64,000 nucleotides of DNA from contig CAKAKS010000062.1 of assembly GCA_916700875.1 (NCBI GenBank), positions 12,954,960 through 13,018,959 on the forward strand, read 5' to 3'. Origin of the DNA: Sebastes aleutianus. Lineage: Eukaryota > Chordata > Actinopteri > Perciformes > Sebastidae. The notes beneath the pieces were generated by a model. That model did no database searches, was not told the DNA's origin, and saw only the letters and a program-made list of their open reading frames with translations. Positions 25,801 to 33,475 of the stretch are shown here, piece by piece. Position 1 is the first letter of the stretch. Each line of letters begins with the position of its first letter. The position numbers and the translations under genes are program-made.

Positions 25801-28502
25801 GTACGTGACGCTGGTGTTCAAGACCAAAGGCACGCGGCTGACCAAGCCCACCATCAGCCTCACCCTGCTCTGCCTGGCCATGCTAGTAGGCGTGGTCAGG
25901 GTGGCCGAGTACCGCAACCACTGGGCCGACGTCCTGGCGGGGTTCTTCACCGGGGGAGCCATCGCTGTGTTTTTGGTGAGAGACTATAGAATAGAAAGGA
26001 AGACATGCAAGTAGCAAGAACTGCTGCTCAACCTATGAAAACGATTGTATAATGTCTAATGAAGGGAGCCCTCTAATGTCAGATAGCGTTCCATTCTCAC
26101 GCTACACATATGCAGTTTACTGTGGCAGGTTTACCACTCGCAGTTCATAGTCATTTTTAAACTTTTAGCACTATATCATGAAAATTAAAGAGGACCTATT
26201 ATACTAATTTTCAGGTGCATACTTGTATTTTGGGTTTCTACTAGAACATGTTTACATGCTTTAATTCCCCACCCACCCCCTCCCCAAAAGCCCAGTCTGT
26301 TCTGATTGGTCAGCTGGCCCACTGTTGTGATTGGTCAACCGAACCAAACTCTTCGGACTCAGCTCCAGCTCCGCTCTAACTAGCTTTGTTTAAGGGCGTG
26401 CCAAACTAGGCAGGTATTCTGCAAGTGTGGTACTTGGTGACATCACCACGTTACAGAAGAAAATGCAGGACTTCAAGCAAGGGCAACACTTTATAGATGA
26501 CCCCTCTACGGGAAAGCAGAAAAAGGAGACAGAAGTCTGTCATTAAAGCAGACTGTTTTCTTAGTCTGACAAATAGTCATATACTATAGCCTAGTTATTT
26601 GTATGGTGACGGCACGTTGTACTATTGCATTTTGAGATTATTTTCTAAATATTGACATTCATAAAAAAGTGTTTTAGCCCCCCTGGCCAAGTGGTGCTAT
26701 CCATGGTACTGAAAGAGTGATTTAATTCTGCCATGTTAAATTATCATTTAACCTTTTGTTTTGTGGATGATCACATCCCCTATGTGTCTGCAGGAGGAAA
26801 GGACAAGGCAAGAGAGTGGAATTATCACGCTTTTATAACGCAAAGTTATTATTATTCCTGCAAATGCAGTGGTTAAGTTCAAGTTGTGAAATTCTTTAAT
26901 TAAAGTTCAGAAACAGACACTGTTAACAGGCTTCATTGTCTATATAGGCTAACTGTGGTTCATGATTTATTTTCTTGAATAAAAACATTTCACAAACATC
27001 CCTCCTCTGATTTTTCTCACAAATCGCACCCTGAGTTAGTGTGATGAGTGACATGTCCCTTGGAAATGGTAGCAGATAACACTACCACAAATAAACACAG
27101 TTAAATCTGTTCCTTACAAATTTAGGCTTCTTATTTTTGTTTTAGGCTAAAATAAAAGACTCCACCTTCCAAACTCTTGAGATACCAGTTTGCCCCAATA
27201 AGAGCGTTTGTCATGGGGAGAAATCTAAAGCCTTGACAGGCTTGTCGTGCCCAGTTATCATTGCTGAGCTATGATTGGACTATCGCAGTGGCGGGCGTGG
27301 TTTAGCGAAGGGTCAATTCTTTTCATATCTTTCTTTCTTTCTTCTTCTCTCTAACACTTTCACCTGGTCTCTCTCTCCAGGTGACCTGCGTGATCAACAG
27401 CTTCCAGCAGATGCTGCCCAGTCCTCCTCCACTGCGACCCCAGCGCCCCGAGTCCGTCCTGGGCATGCCGATGGTGACGCTGCCCTGCGTGGAGAGTCCA
27501 CTCGAAAAGTTAAGTGGCCCTCAGGTAAGGGGCGGGGGTGGGTGTGAGGCACGCTCACAACAGAGGGGCTGAGATACACACCCCTTGTCTCTTACCTGAA
27601 TCCGTTTGTCCTCCTTCCCCCCCCCTCCAAAACAAAAGAACAAATCCCCAAACGTGCATGCTCCGAGCCCCACCTGCACCAACAAACACATCCAAGTGGA
27701 TCCTTTAAACCTCAGAGCCTTGTTGTAGGCTGATAAGAACGCAGCTGAGATTTGCTCTGTGAAATGAGCCGCGGTTTTATTTCAGCCGGAGGAGGGAACA
27801 AACTTTAGTCGGAGTGTTTGAAAGCGGCGCTACCTCGCTGCTAAACTCGTTACACTTTTCCTTCTTATCAGGGATTTAGAGAGTCACTTATCTCTTTTTT
27901 GCGGTGAGTCAGCAGTTTGGCTGACACACTTGAGGTGTAATTTACCATTCTGATATAATGCACAGCAGCTGCCTGGAGGAAACTATGAATTCAGCTGAAG
28001 GTCCCCGACAGTTCAGCTGCATTTTCCGAAGATATTACTCGCGAGTCCACGTCCGAGTATCCAGGAAAATGTCTTGCGTCCTCTGTGGTCTGTCACCGTC
28101 ACTAACCCTCACCTGACTGCCTCTTTTCCTCTGTCTCCCACCTTGCCTCTCTCCTCTCAATCTGCTCCCTTGTCCCTCACTCTCCTCCAGCATCCTGCAC
28201 TCTCCTCCTCCTCCCCACCTTACAACACCTACGTCCAACCATTCTAACCAACTTTAAAAAATCTTTTTTGCCCGCCATCGCCACCCCTTCGCCATCTCCG
28301 TCATCCGTTGCCTTATTTCTGTTTTTTGCTCCCTGTTTTCTCTTCTTACCCGCCCCTCATCCCGTGCATTGCTCTTGATTATTCTTCACTTTTCTTCGCC
28401 TCTCTTTCTCTCTGCCCCCCCCTGGTCCTCTCTCTCTCTTTTCTCACTCCTCTCTTTCCCCTGCAGACTCCGCGGGGATCTCCGTTCACCGAGATCACAT
28501 GA
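38..28502 (+). CDS. plppr2: plppr2: phospholipid phosphatase-related protein type 2 (six exons, 5' end missing)
   Basis: The joined exons 38-226, 23908-24028, 24575-24825, 25799-25975, 27381-27524 and 28467-28502 encode 305 residues, in frame across every junction with GT-AG borders. The first coding exon (roughly 20 residues in relatives) lies upstream of the window. Six hydrophobic segments are visible, near residues 1-16, 48-75, 100-125, 176-194, 203-222 and 230-253. The stretches FGLFTTTIFANAGQVVTG, YVTLVF and VGVVRVAEYRNHW match vertebrate PLPPR2 better than PLPPR1, 3, 4 or 5 as I recall them. Lipid phosphatases need K/RP in motif 1, SGH in motif 2 and S-R...H...D in motif 3. Here these are Q121/T128-P129, S173-K174-D175 and V220-R221...N227...D231, so catalysis is unlikely. 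Family members act at neuronal plasma membranes in neurite and filopodium growth; that role is inferred by homology. Two sequons (NQT at 126, NYT at 138) lie in a loop. The a/b paralog cannot be assigned. Confidence 0.88.
227..1917. other. Intron stretch with (GT)n tracts
   Basis: Two dinucleotide tracts are present, at 562-597 (GT with TA interruptions) and 1129-1150. The remainder is purine-rich (660-830) or AT-rich, and I see nothing that codes. Confidence 0.6.
1918..2062. repeat. Foldback: 47-bp imperfect inverted repeat
   Basis: The left arm (1918-1964) and right arm (2016-2062) are reverse complements apart from three mismatches. Both arms contain TGTAACCAGTGTAG or its complement. The 51-bp loop is rich in TAGC (GCTAGCTAGCC, TTAGCTAGCTTG). 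RNA from this site could form a long hairpin. Confidence 0.85.
2221..2729 (+). mobile_element. TIR element of the AGGGCTGTCAA family, copy 1 (internally deleted)
   Basis: It starts TAGGACTGTCAATCGATT, followed by the ATTAATCG-rich end, the shared GCTGCTTTATGCAAATG core and CTCACAGGTACTGCATTTAG. It then jumps to AGTTTGGAGCGTTATTTAGC, so the middle section found in the copy at 13767 is missing. The right end is degraded near CGCCTA. It does not code. Confidence 0.75.
2730..4387. other. Intron stretch, mostly unassigned
   Basis: A C-run lies near 2872-2880. From 3791 to about 3900 a segment (CCCGGTCTCACGAAAAGGC...) is related to the one flanking the minisatellite at 44715. I recognise no gene. 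Confidence 0.45.
4388..4642. mobile_element. 255-bp TIR element bounded by TTAA
   Basis: TTAA at 4388-4391 and 4639-4642 enclose inverted ends AGCTGGGG(G/T)AGGCAG and its complement, about 24 bp nearly perfect. The inside is AT-rich and non-coding. It looks like a deletion derivative of the family at 17365 and 62699, sharing the TCATTATTGAGCAAAAATTC segment with 62699. Confidence 0.8.
4925..5254. mobile_element. Non-autonomous TIR element (CAACTAATGATTATTTTC type)
   Basis: It starts TAGGCCTTCAACTAATGATT and ends TTGTTGCAGCTCTA. Inverted runs of the ATCGATTAATC type lie inside both ends. This is a common fish element pattern. The target duplication is not clear (5 of 8). A T-run is at 5162-5176. 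Confidence 0.65.
5255..6494. other. Intron stretch without recognised genes
   Basis: A pyrimidine-rich segment (5510-5880) is followed by an AT-rich segment. The part from 6250 to 6488 has ATTAATGATT/AATCATTAAT-type and TTATAAACCCTTTATAA sequence that may be a degraded TIR element. Confidence 0.4.
6495..6918 (-). repeat. Composite repeat, related to 52798-53720 in inverse orientation
   Basis: CTTTTCCTAAACCTAACTAAGTCG and CACGTAACTTCCGTA-type motifs are the complements of the units at 52.8-53.6 kb. The start, GCTGTCCTCATACACC(G/A)TTCG, recurs at 47873. It does not code. Confidence 0.65.
6919..7366. mobile_element. AT-rich TIR element (TAGGGGTGTAAGAAAATAT type)
   Basis: The left end TAGGGGTGTAAG is followed by ATATTGCGATATTATG. 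Near the right end are AATATATCGCAATATATTG and ATCATGATACGTATCG, rich in inverted motifs. The right border is uncertain. An (AATC)n tract lies inside at about 7033-7064. Confidence 0.55.
7395..7515 (-). repeat. Fragment of a dispersed repeat
   Basis: GATTAAACAAACAAGATATAACG followed by TTAGAGGTGCTGGTAGGC looks like part of a common fish dispersed repeat, also represented near 20724 and 42443 in this window. The family name is not known to me. Confidence 0.45.
7516..8970. other. Intron stretch with repeat-poor segment
   Basis: No repeats are apparent over 8370-8900, which reads as balanced, non-repetitive sequence and may hold conserved noncoding DNA. The short open frames there share no recognisable domain and have no splice context. 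Confidence 0.35.
8971..9497. mobile_element. TIR element bounded by TT(G/A)A, carrying a nested element
   Basis: The left end TTGAAGGGGAACTACGCC and the right end, read as complement, TTAAAGGGAAACACCACC match over about 30 bp with several changes. Inner motifs TCTGGAGTTGCT/AGCAGCTCCAGA and GACAATGAATTGGGAG/CTCCCATTCATTGTC extend the inverted structure. Its right TTAA (9494-9497) is also the left TTAA of the next repeat. Confidence 0.7.
9115..9201. mobile_element. 87-bp hAT-type MITE with perfect 8-bp target duplication
   Basis: The ends CAGCGGTTCCCAACC and GGTTGGGAACCACTG are inverted. The 8 bases TTCTAGAT stand on both sides (9107-9114 and 9202-9209), fitting the hAT target form nTnnnnAn. 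It is inserted inside the TIR element 8971-9497, so it is the younger of the two. Confidence 0.9.
9494..10250. repeat. Dispersed repeats between TTAA borders
   Basis: It starts TTAAAGCTGGGGTAGGC (the same end as at 4388). From 9780 it contains GGTTGCAGATTGCAACCA, GAACTACGGTTTGGCCGTTC and TAGAAACATGGCGG, then ends GGCCCTTTAA. Two families appear to be joined. The GGTTGCAGATTGCAACCA part recurs at 33161-33296. Confidence 0.65.
10749..10805. repeat. (CA)n microsatellite
   Basis: About 28 uninterrupted CA units. Open frames on both strands here are translations of the repeat (THTHTH/VCVCVC) and not genes. Confidence 0.95.
11455..11790 (-). mobile_element. Non-LTR retrotransposon 3' remnant with reverse transcriptase tail
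   Basis: The minus frame at 11510-11740 reads ...LFVKVTARIGFLYCNKAFF... and ...TLVKMTILPILDYGDLIYR, which matches the C-terminal part of LINE reverse transcriptases from memory of the family. The + strand at 11480-11535 (GATAAGTCAATTGAGAACC, TCTCATTTACAATGACGACC) is the complement of a 3' tail common in fish repeats. No full-length ORF remains. Clade not assigned. Confidence 0.7.
11791..13490. other. Intron stretch without recognised features
   Basis: AT-rich sequence with short open frames on both strands at 12763-13148 that overlap each other and show no known domain. No repeat border was identified. Confidence 0.4.
13491..13737. mobile_element. TIR element remnant (GGGCTGTCCTCGACC type)
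   Basis: The left end TAGGGCTGTCCTCGACC with TTGTCGACTAATCGATTAG pairs with a right end ATCGACTAAGAGGGGGCAAC. Inverted CGACTAATCG-type motifs suggest a hAT-like non-autonomous element. It does not code. Confidence 0.6.
13767..14524 (-). mobile_element. TIR element of the AGGGCTGTCAA family, copy 2 (longest)
   Basis: It starts TAGGGCTGTCAGAGTCAACC and ends ATCGATTGACAGCGCTA, 758 bp. It contains all shared blocks: GGTACCCACGA, CAGACATGCCCACTTTATG, TCAGCACACTGACACACTG and GCATAAAGCAGCATATTTGC. It is placed on the minus strand relative to copy 1. No transposase is encoded. Confidence 0.85.
14525..15700. other. Intron stretch, repeat-poor
   Basis: Mostly non-repetitive sequence. Short open frames such as the one at 15396 have no recognised similarity. 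Confidence 0.35.
15701..16151. mobile_element. 451-bp hAT-like non-autonomous element with 8-bp target duplication
   Basis: Inverted ends TAGGGATGCACTGATCC and (complement of the right end) TAGGGATGCACCGATAC. The flanks TTTAGGAC (15693-15700) and TTTAGTAC (16152-16159) agree at 7 of 8 bases and fit nTnnnnAn. The inside contains the palindromic GGTATCGGCCGATACC. It does not code. Confidence 0.85.
16152..17364. other. Intron stretch, unassigned
   Basis: Mixed AT-rich sequence with no recognisable gene or repeat border. Minus-strand frame 16173-16433 has no known domain. Confidence 0.35.
17365..18414. mobile_element. 1.05-kb TIR element bounded by TTAA
   Basis: TTAA at 17365 and 18411 border inverted ends with GGCAGTTGGTAACTTT and AAAGTTACCGACTGC. 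Inside, GGCAGCGCTGATCAAATATG and GCCAGGATATAGGGACCG recur (partly inverted or diverged) in the element 62699-63341. It includes an AGAG tract (17819-17845). No transposase frame. Confidence 0.75.
18518..19097 (+). mobile_element. TIR element of the AGGGCTGTCAA family, copy 3
   Basis: It starts TAGGGCTGTCAAACGATT and ends GTTATCACCCCTA. The flanking octamers AAAATGAT and ATAATTAT match at 6 of 8. It shares the GCAAACTC...CAACAGGCAACAACAGC and TGTGTCAGTGTGCTGAC blocks with copies 2, 4 and 5 (same orientation as copy 1). Confidence 0.8.
19098..20240. other. Intron stretch, repeat-poor
   Basis: Non-repetitive sequence, moderately pyrimidine-rich near 19120-19220 and 19820-19940. I see no exon. 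Confidence 0.35.
20241..20300 (-). mobile_element. Solo end of the AGGGCTGTCAA family
   Basis: AAGGCTGTCAAAGTTAACG then AATAACACGTTAACGCAAAT matches only the GTTAACG-type end of the family. The rest of the element is missing. Confidence 0.6.
20724..20872 (+). repeat. Dispersed repeat fragment starting TTAAAGC
   Basis: It contains GATTAACACG, GTGGTATCAATCTTCTCATC and GTGTTTCCCAAAATGTC, also found at 41682-41850 and 42443-42797. Confidence 0.55.
20873..22587. other. Intron stretch, repeat-poor
   Basis: Sequence at 21240-21760 and 22030-22430 is non-repetitive with even composition and may include conserved noncoding elements. Alignment is needed to tell. No coding potential recognised. Confidence 0.35.
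22588..23007 (+). repeat. Dispersed repeat bounded by TTAA, copy A
   Basis: It starts TTAAAGGTGCTCTATACG and reaches a TTAA at 23004. It shares ACCTGAGCAGAGAATGAAGTC, CTTTGTGCTTTGTTGACAT and TTTAGTGCATGTTCATGCATG with the copy at 41966, in the same orientation. Confidence 0.75.
23620..23745 (+). repeat. Short dispersed repeat (CCACCAGGGGGCGATC type)
   Basis: Contains a G-run (23623-23632), then CAGCCACCAGGGGGCGATC, GGAGAGCTGTCATGTCGTCC and ATTCAGTCTATGG. The last motif resembles the CATAGACTGTATATA end of the repeat at 30775. Confidence 0.55.
23908..24028 (+). CDS. plppr2: plppr2 exon B (end of membrane segment 2 and cytoplasmic loop)
   Basis: The acceptor is TGTGTGCACAG at 23897-23907 and the exon ends CTAG|gtgaac. 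It encodes ILIGELCAFFIKAEG, then QEKTIVTADCCYFNPLLRR, the conserved loop of the family, and IIRFL. It ends after the first base of a glycine codon (phase 1) that the next exon completes. Confidence 0.9.
24029..24574 (+). other. plppr2: plppr2 intron (546 bp)
   Basis: Runs from gtgaac to CTCAG. No repeats or other genes seen. Confidence 0.85.
24575..24825 (+). CDS. plppr2: plppr2 exon C (membrane segment 3, extracellular loop, start of segment 4)
   Basis: The exon is 251 bp, with acceptor CGCAATCTCAG and donor GTG|gtaggt. It encodes GVYAFGLFTTTIFANAGQ, the positions of motif 1 (QVVTGNQTP) and the cysteine-bearing loop CRPNYTALGC. Motif 2 in SFPSKDAALS has SKD in place of the catalytic SGH. 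It ends at YTV, in phase 0. Confidence 0.9.
24826..25798 (+). other. plppr2: plppr2 intron (973 bp) with repeat fragments
   Basis: The segment 25104-25195 (GTGGGCAACCTCCGGGTCTG...) is an end fragment of the family at 30775 and 36169. It is followed by a palindrome-rich piece (GGAACTACTTTTCTAGGAAC, 25215-25255). Confidence 0.7.
25799..25975 (+). CDS. plppr2: plppr2 exon D (membrane segments 4-6)
   Basis: The exon is 177 bp, with acceptor CTCCCTGCAG and donor TTG|gtgaga. It encodes MYVTLVFKTKGTRLTKP, then segment 5, then the motif 3 region VRVAEYRNHWADVLAG, where the family-typical Asn replaces the catalytic His of true phosphatases. GC content is visibly higher than in the flanking introns. 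Confidence 0.9.
25976..27380 (+). other. plppr2: plppr2 intron (1.4 kb) with a dispersed repeat
   Basis: From about 26186 to 26480 the sequence (TTTCAGGTGCATACTTG, TTTCTACTAGAACATG, CTGATTGGTCAGC, GTGATTGGTCAACC) is a repeat pattern common in fish. The rest is AT-rich and unassigned. Confidence 0.65.
27381..27524 (+). CDS. plppr2: plppr2 exon E (end of segment 6 and cytoplasmic tail)
   Basis: The exon is 144 bp, with acceptor CTCTCTCTCCAG and donor CAG|gtaagg. It encodes VTCVINSF, then a proline-rich stretch (PSPPPLRPQRPE), then MPMVTLPCVESPLEKL. The VESPLEK motif is shared with the tails of PLPPR1 and PLPPR5. Confidence 0.88.
27525..28466 (+). other. plppr2: plppr2 last intron (942 bp)
   Basis: Pyrimidine-rich through 28080-28460, ending in a strong CCCCTGCAG acceptor. 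Nothing else recognised. Confidence 0.8.
28467..28502 (+). CDS. plppr2: plppr2 terminal coding exon
   Basis: A long pyrimidine tract and CCCCTGCAG precede ACTCCG at 28467. The 11 codons TPRGSPFTEIT end at TGA (28500-28502). The ending resembles the EVT-stop of PLPPR1 and PLPPR5, which supports this short exon as the true end. The exon is too short to be found by ORF length alone. Confidence 0.85.
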   Translation, partial: TPRGSPFTEIT

Positions 28503-29957
28503 CCATCAGCCCTATCGGTTCCCCGCCACCCCCGATGTCCTCATACCGTCTCGCTCCATTTCCAGCGAAGTCTAGACCAGCCGGAGCAGCACTCGCCGCA
28601 CTGCGCCGCCCACCCGGCAGGGCGGTACGCAACGCTGCACCGCTCCTATTCCACGCAGGTCTAGACCTCCCCGCGATACAGCAGACACACACACACACCA
28701 TCCTCCTGCCCTCTTAACCCCCGGGGAACCGATAGGCAAACTCTTCAAAGACTTTCTCTTTGCTGGACAGTAAAGAGCTGAACATTCAGCACAGAGTCAG
28801 GTTTTTCATTTTGAATATTCTAATTAAAAACTTTTGTTTTGTATGAACTCAACCACGTGAAGCTCACTTCCATCTTCAGTGGCGCGCTCGGTAAGGGAAA
28901 ACAAACTGTGACCACTGAGAATGTCCATTGCTTTTCTTTTTTAACAACGGTATGAACGAGTTTTCGCCTTGAAGAAGGTTAAACGCGACGGGGAACTCCC
29001 CGTGTGACTCCCAGGACGCAGCGTCGATGTCTGCTGTCAGGAGGTTGCCATGTTGGACCAAAGAAACCTGCTGAAGGATGCACGCGCTGCTGAGATTTAC
29101 CCGTAAAAACATCCTTTTAGCAAGCCATACACACACACACACACACACACTCACACACACTCTTTCTCTCACCCTCTCTCTTTATCTCATCCCATTCACA
29201 AACACACACACACTCACACACACTAGTCTGAGTAGCAGTGCCCTTGTCAGCTCCGCATGAGATTTACTCAGATCAAAGAATCCATTCCGTATCTCTCAGC
29301 AGAAGCACCAGACAAAAGCAAACAGGATGAAAGTGCAGACATCTTCACTTGGCTATCTTCTTCACGTTTTTTTTTTTTTCCTCTCTCAGATGGTCGCCAA
29401 AAAAAAAAAACTGATGTGAAATACAAACACATTTGATAAGACAAAGCCAAGCTCCCGACTGCAGGTGGCACAACAACGAGCCAAATAAAGTGCATTCAGG
29501 AGCAAATATTTGTCCGGTTTTGTATTCTTCTGAGACGGGGAGCCTTCAAACAAAACACTTCCTGTGATGCCAACAGACTTTTTTGATTTTGATTTTTGAT
29601 TTTATTTCACTCTTGAACGGTATCGCTCACCCTGAACTGGAACCTCTTTCTCGCCAAATCTTAAAAAAAAAAAAGATTTGCTACAAACTGGGCCGAGTCG
29701 TGTAATTAATGTGATTAATTTCTGAGATTTTATGAATAGATTTATTTATTGACGTGTATATACGCTGTGGTTGCCAGAAGCGCTCCATGTGGCGTGACAG
29801 TTTTGCTGATTTTGATTTGCACACTCCCTCCAAACCCATGTTTTTTATTCGCCCTCCTCTTCCTCTCCCCGCACATCTTTTTACAACCTCTGTTTTCTCT
29901 GTGGTTTCTTGATTATAACACCATTACTGTGCTGTGAAATGTTTCCCTCTGCTGGAC

Positions 29958-30010
<53 letters not shown>

Positions 30011-30350
30011 ACTTGCACACACACACACGAGTCCTGTTTTACAGAGCACACGTATATTCAAACATCTTCAAAAGCACACCCATGCACAATCACACTTATA
30101 TCCCCTAATCTAGTTGTTACCCTACGTCCCTCCCCCTTGATCCACTTTCTAACGCTGAAACCTGTTTGTATGATATTGTACATAACTCTTTTTTGTATCG
30201 AGAGACTGATTTTTACACAAGCATCACCAACACTCAGTGTAGAGATTGGGTGAAATCATGTATGTATTGTGATGATAGACACTAGATCGGTTGGAAAACA
30301 CCCAGATGACTCACTCTAAAGAGAAGAGAATAAAACTACCGTATTTGCCC
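28503..30350 (+). other. plppr2: plppr2 3' untranslated region (inferred extent)
   Basis: It follows the TGA. AATAAA signals are at 29484-29489 and 30329-30334. The segment 30120-30350 is AT-rich and non-repetitive, like a distal 3' UTR. Contains (CA)n tracts at about 29128-29160 and 29960-30004 and A/T runs. The true end needs transcript data. Confidence 0.55.
29960..30030. repeat. (CA)n microsatellite
   Basis: About 22 CA units followed by an interrupted CA-rich tail. The overlapping frame rich in TH repeats is an artefact. Confidence 0.9.
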
Positions 30351-30774
30351 ACTGGGCCATGTTTAAACTCAGTTTATGAGATACTGTGTGTTCAGGTTCA
30401 GGTTATGAACTTAGAGCCCTTTCTGTTTTGAGTTCTGTGAGCATAAATAGTGGATGTGAATAATTTTTTCCCTCTTTCTCACACAGCCAAAAGTCAATAA
30501 AGCTAGCATAAGGCAAGCTAACAGGAATACAACAGGTTAAAGCAGCACCAAGTGATTCTGCGGAACAAGCTGTGAACACAACATGTGTTTCTGGACACCT
30601 GATGAATGTAAATCCAATATTCATTCCAGTGTTAATCATGTTTTTGTTCCCATTAACTCCTGAGAGAAATATCTGGCTCTAGCTGCTAAATGCTCCACTA
30701 TGTTCAACAACTATTAGCTAACTATGTCTGTCTGTTGTTTTGTGCTGGGCAAGTAGCGTACGGTGGGTTTATCA

Positions 30775-31376
30775 CATAGACTGTATATAAGAAGTGGACG
30801 TAGTCACCGTGACGTCACCCATTGGTTTGTGGACTGAAGTTTTGAAACCTTGAGTTCTGCGTTTTGGCTGTCGCTATGTTGTTTTTTTTGCAACCAGAAG
30901 TGACAGGAGACGGTGGAGCTAAGTTCGACCGGTTTTAAGAGACCAAAATGTTACAATTAACTTTCATGAACTGAAAACACACTGTCAAAGGGTTAAAGTT
31001 CTAAGATGAAAACACAGACAACTCCCAGACCGGTCAACGCCGTGGTAGCAACATGTCAATCACAAGGTAGCCACGCCCTAAAGCATACCCTGCTTTATGG
31101 TCTATTTGACTCTAAATGGGACCATAATTTACTAAATGAACATCATGCTGTATTGAAGAAGACTTGTAACTAGCGATTGAGACCATAAACTCATGTTTAC
31201 AATGTTTACTGACGTAATAAATCAAGTGAAAAGTTGGCTCATTTTCTCATAGACTTCTATACAATCAGACTTCTTTTTGCAACCAGAGGAGTCGCCCCCT
31301 GCTGGCTGTTAGAAAGAAGGCAGGTTTAAGGCACTTCAGCATTGGCTTCACTTTTCAGACCCGGAGGTTGCCACCT
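30775..31376 (-). mobile_element. Dispersed 600-bp repeat, copy 1 (inverted)
   Basis: Runs from CATAGACTGTATATAAGAAG to AGACCCGGAGGTTGCCAC. Matches the complement of 36169-36806 over its full length, including GTGACGTCACCCATTGG and TTGCAACCAGA(AG)G blocks. It does not code. Confidence 0.8.
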
Positions 31377-33160
31377 GGTTTATCACTGCTATTTTGCAGC
31401 TGCCTACTGCTACGGGAAACAAGGTTGATGATGGCGTTGAAACCAAAACAATGAGCTGAAAGATGCTAAAACGCCCACGTCACTATTAGTGACCCGTCAC
31501 TTTTCACACGATCATTTGATCCATTGTTAACATAAAAACATTGATTAGTGCAGCTTTAAGAATTTGAATCTAAAACCTATGTGGTTTGGTTGGAAATCTA
31601 GGAAGTCTCCACATTTTGGAAAGATGATTTTGAAACTCTTGTTAGCTCAAGATAGTCGAAATGGACAACTCTTTGCTAACACATTTACAACTTTACAAGG
31701 AGATAATATGTCACTGTCGTGTTTATACTTGCTCTTCTGACCTCAAGAAGACCAACAAATCACTTCATGCTGCTTTAATATCCTTGCTGTATTTTTGTTA
31801 GCTTGCCTTATGCTAGCTTTGTTGACTTTTCATTTGGCTGTGTGAGTTAACAAAAGAACATGAACGTGTCTGACAAAAAAAGAAGGGAAAATGGCATTCT
31901 CGTCCGCAATTTATCATCATTCGGGACTACTCTTTGAGCCAGAAGGTTCTTTCCTGTGTTTGTTCTAATATTTCTACCGAGCCCCGACCATGTGCAGCAC
32001 AGCCATCAAGGCTATGTGCTGAATTACCCTTACATATTATCCCAAGTATGTTAAGCTCTGTTATCTCATGTGAGAAAGATTTACTGAGCATCTTCAGACT
32101 TCAGAAAAAAATCATAAACTGTGACATTCTGGTGAGCTCAGAGTCCGAACAAACATACCACGCACCTGCAGAGTTGTGAATTTGAGTCACTCATGACCTT
32201 TGATGCATGACATCCCTTTGTTTCATATTTTTCCTTTTTTGCTTTCCAGTCTTTAACGTCGCGATGAAGCAGAAATGCCTTAAAATAATCTTAATGGAAA
32301 TCAACAGAACATATTACATTACATGGGCAGCTTGTAAATGTGTGTATGTTTTTAGTGCGAGCTTCTCATTTTGTGCAAAATCTCAGCAACTCTTCACCGA
32401 TGCAGTCAGTCGGTATCTGACTCAGTGTTCACCGTGTGAGCGCTGCTTTAGTACAAGGAATGCTCGATTGAGATACAAACACCAAAAGAAAAACGCCATG
32501 CAAGAAAGAGTCCGATTCTCTTCAGGTCAGAACATGTTCTCCTCCGGTTCAACCGTCAACACCACAGCTTTCTTTTCCTGTAAAGTCTGGAGTGATTCAT
32601 GTTTTAAATCAAAGAACAAACACATGCAGCAGTTGACTGACATGTGAATAAAAAGCACCAGTCCTCCTTCAGATCTGCAACTCTGAGGGAGAAACATGTT
32701 TTCCTTTGATCCTGTTGCAGCAAAAACCCCTCTGTTTTGTAAAGATTTGTGTGATGAGAACAATAAATGGATATTGCAATAAGAAAAGCTGTCAGTGTGC
32801 ACTGTTTGTTTTGTTACAGTATTGGTATTGGTCGTGTGTGTGTGTTTGTTTGTGTCAGCCTTCTTTCCATTATGAGGAGAGGAGATTTTACAATCTGTTA
32901 GTACACTTCCTTGTAGTACAATGTGTACACTATGTACTTCCTTGCGTAATGCGTGAATTTCGACAGGGTAGTGTTGTCTCAAATGGAACACAGTTGTTGT
33001 GCACTCACCAGAAATGACTATCGCCCCACTGTTAGCTAGCTAGCTGTAAGCTAACTAGCAGCGTTATCGTTTGTGGTTCCAAATCATTACAGACTGCTAA
33101 ATTCACCCAATAAACAACACTGATGGCTTGTTTCCGACAACAGTAGGCCTATAGTAGTAT
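31377..33160. other. Downstream spacer, possibly a 3' UTR extension
   Basis: Largely non-repetitive. A well-formed poly(A) signal AATAAA at 32762 is followed by GT-rich sequence (32795-32860). Another is at 32647. The open frame 32207-32647 has no recognised domain. Confidence 0.4.
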
Positions 33161-33475
33161 TTAAAGGTGCAGTGTGTAGGATTTGGCAGCATCTAGCGGT
33201 GAGGTTGCAGATTGCAACCAACTGAAACTTCTCCCGTGTGCTGAGCATGTAGGAGAACTACCGTGGCCGTCATGAAACCGCCAATGGCCGTATCAACCTG
33301 TTCTCACTCCCAACTCGTCAAATACAGCCGTTCGGTCAGTGTCCCTTGGCATCGGAAACTGGCGCACGGAGGCACCCTTTAGCAACAGTATGTGTCGAAC
33401 CGGGCTTTAACTTTAACTAACTAACTATGATTAACTCCAATATAAACCCACCGGTGGCGTTAATCAACGGCTGAG
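33161..33475. repeat. Two abutting repeat fragments
   Basis: 33161-33296 (TTAAAGGTGCAGTGTGTAGG, GAGGTTGCAGATTGCAACC) matches the family at 9780. 33297-33475 (TTCTCACTCCCAACTCGTC, GCACCCTTTAGCAACAGTATG) matches the complement of the right part of the long-TIR element at 51034-51568. Confidence 0.7.

Noticed and set aside
32207..32647. 146-codon open frame downstream of plppr2
   Set aside because: No recognised domain, and an equally long frame exists on the opposite strand; likely chance or 3' UTR sequence.
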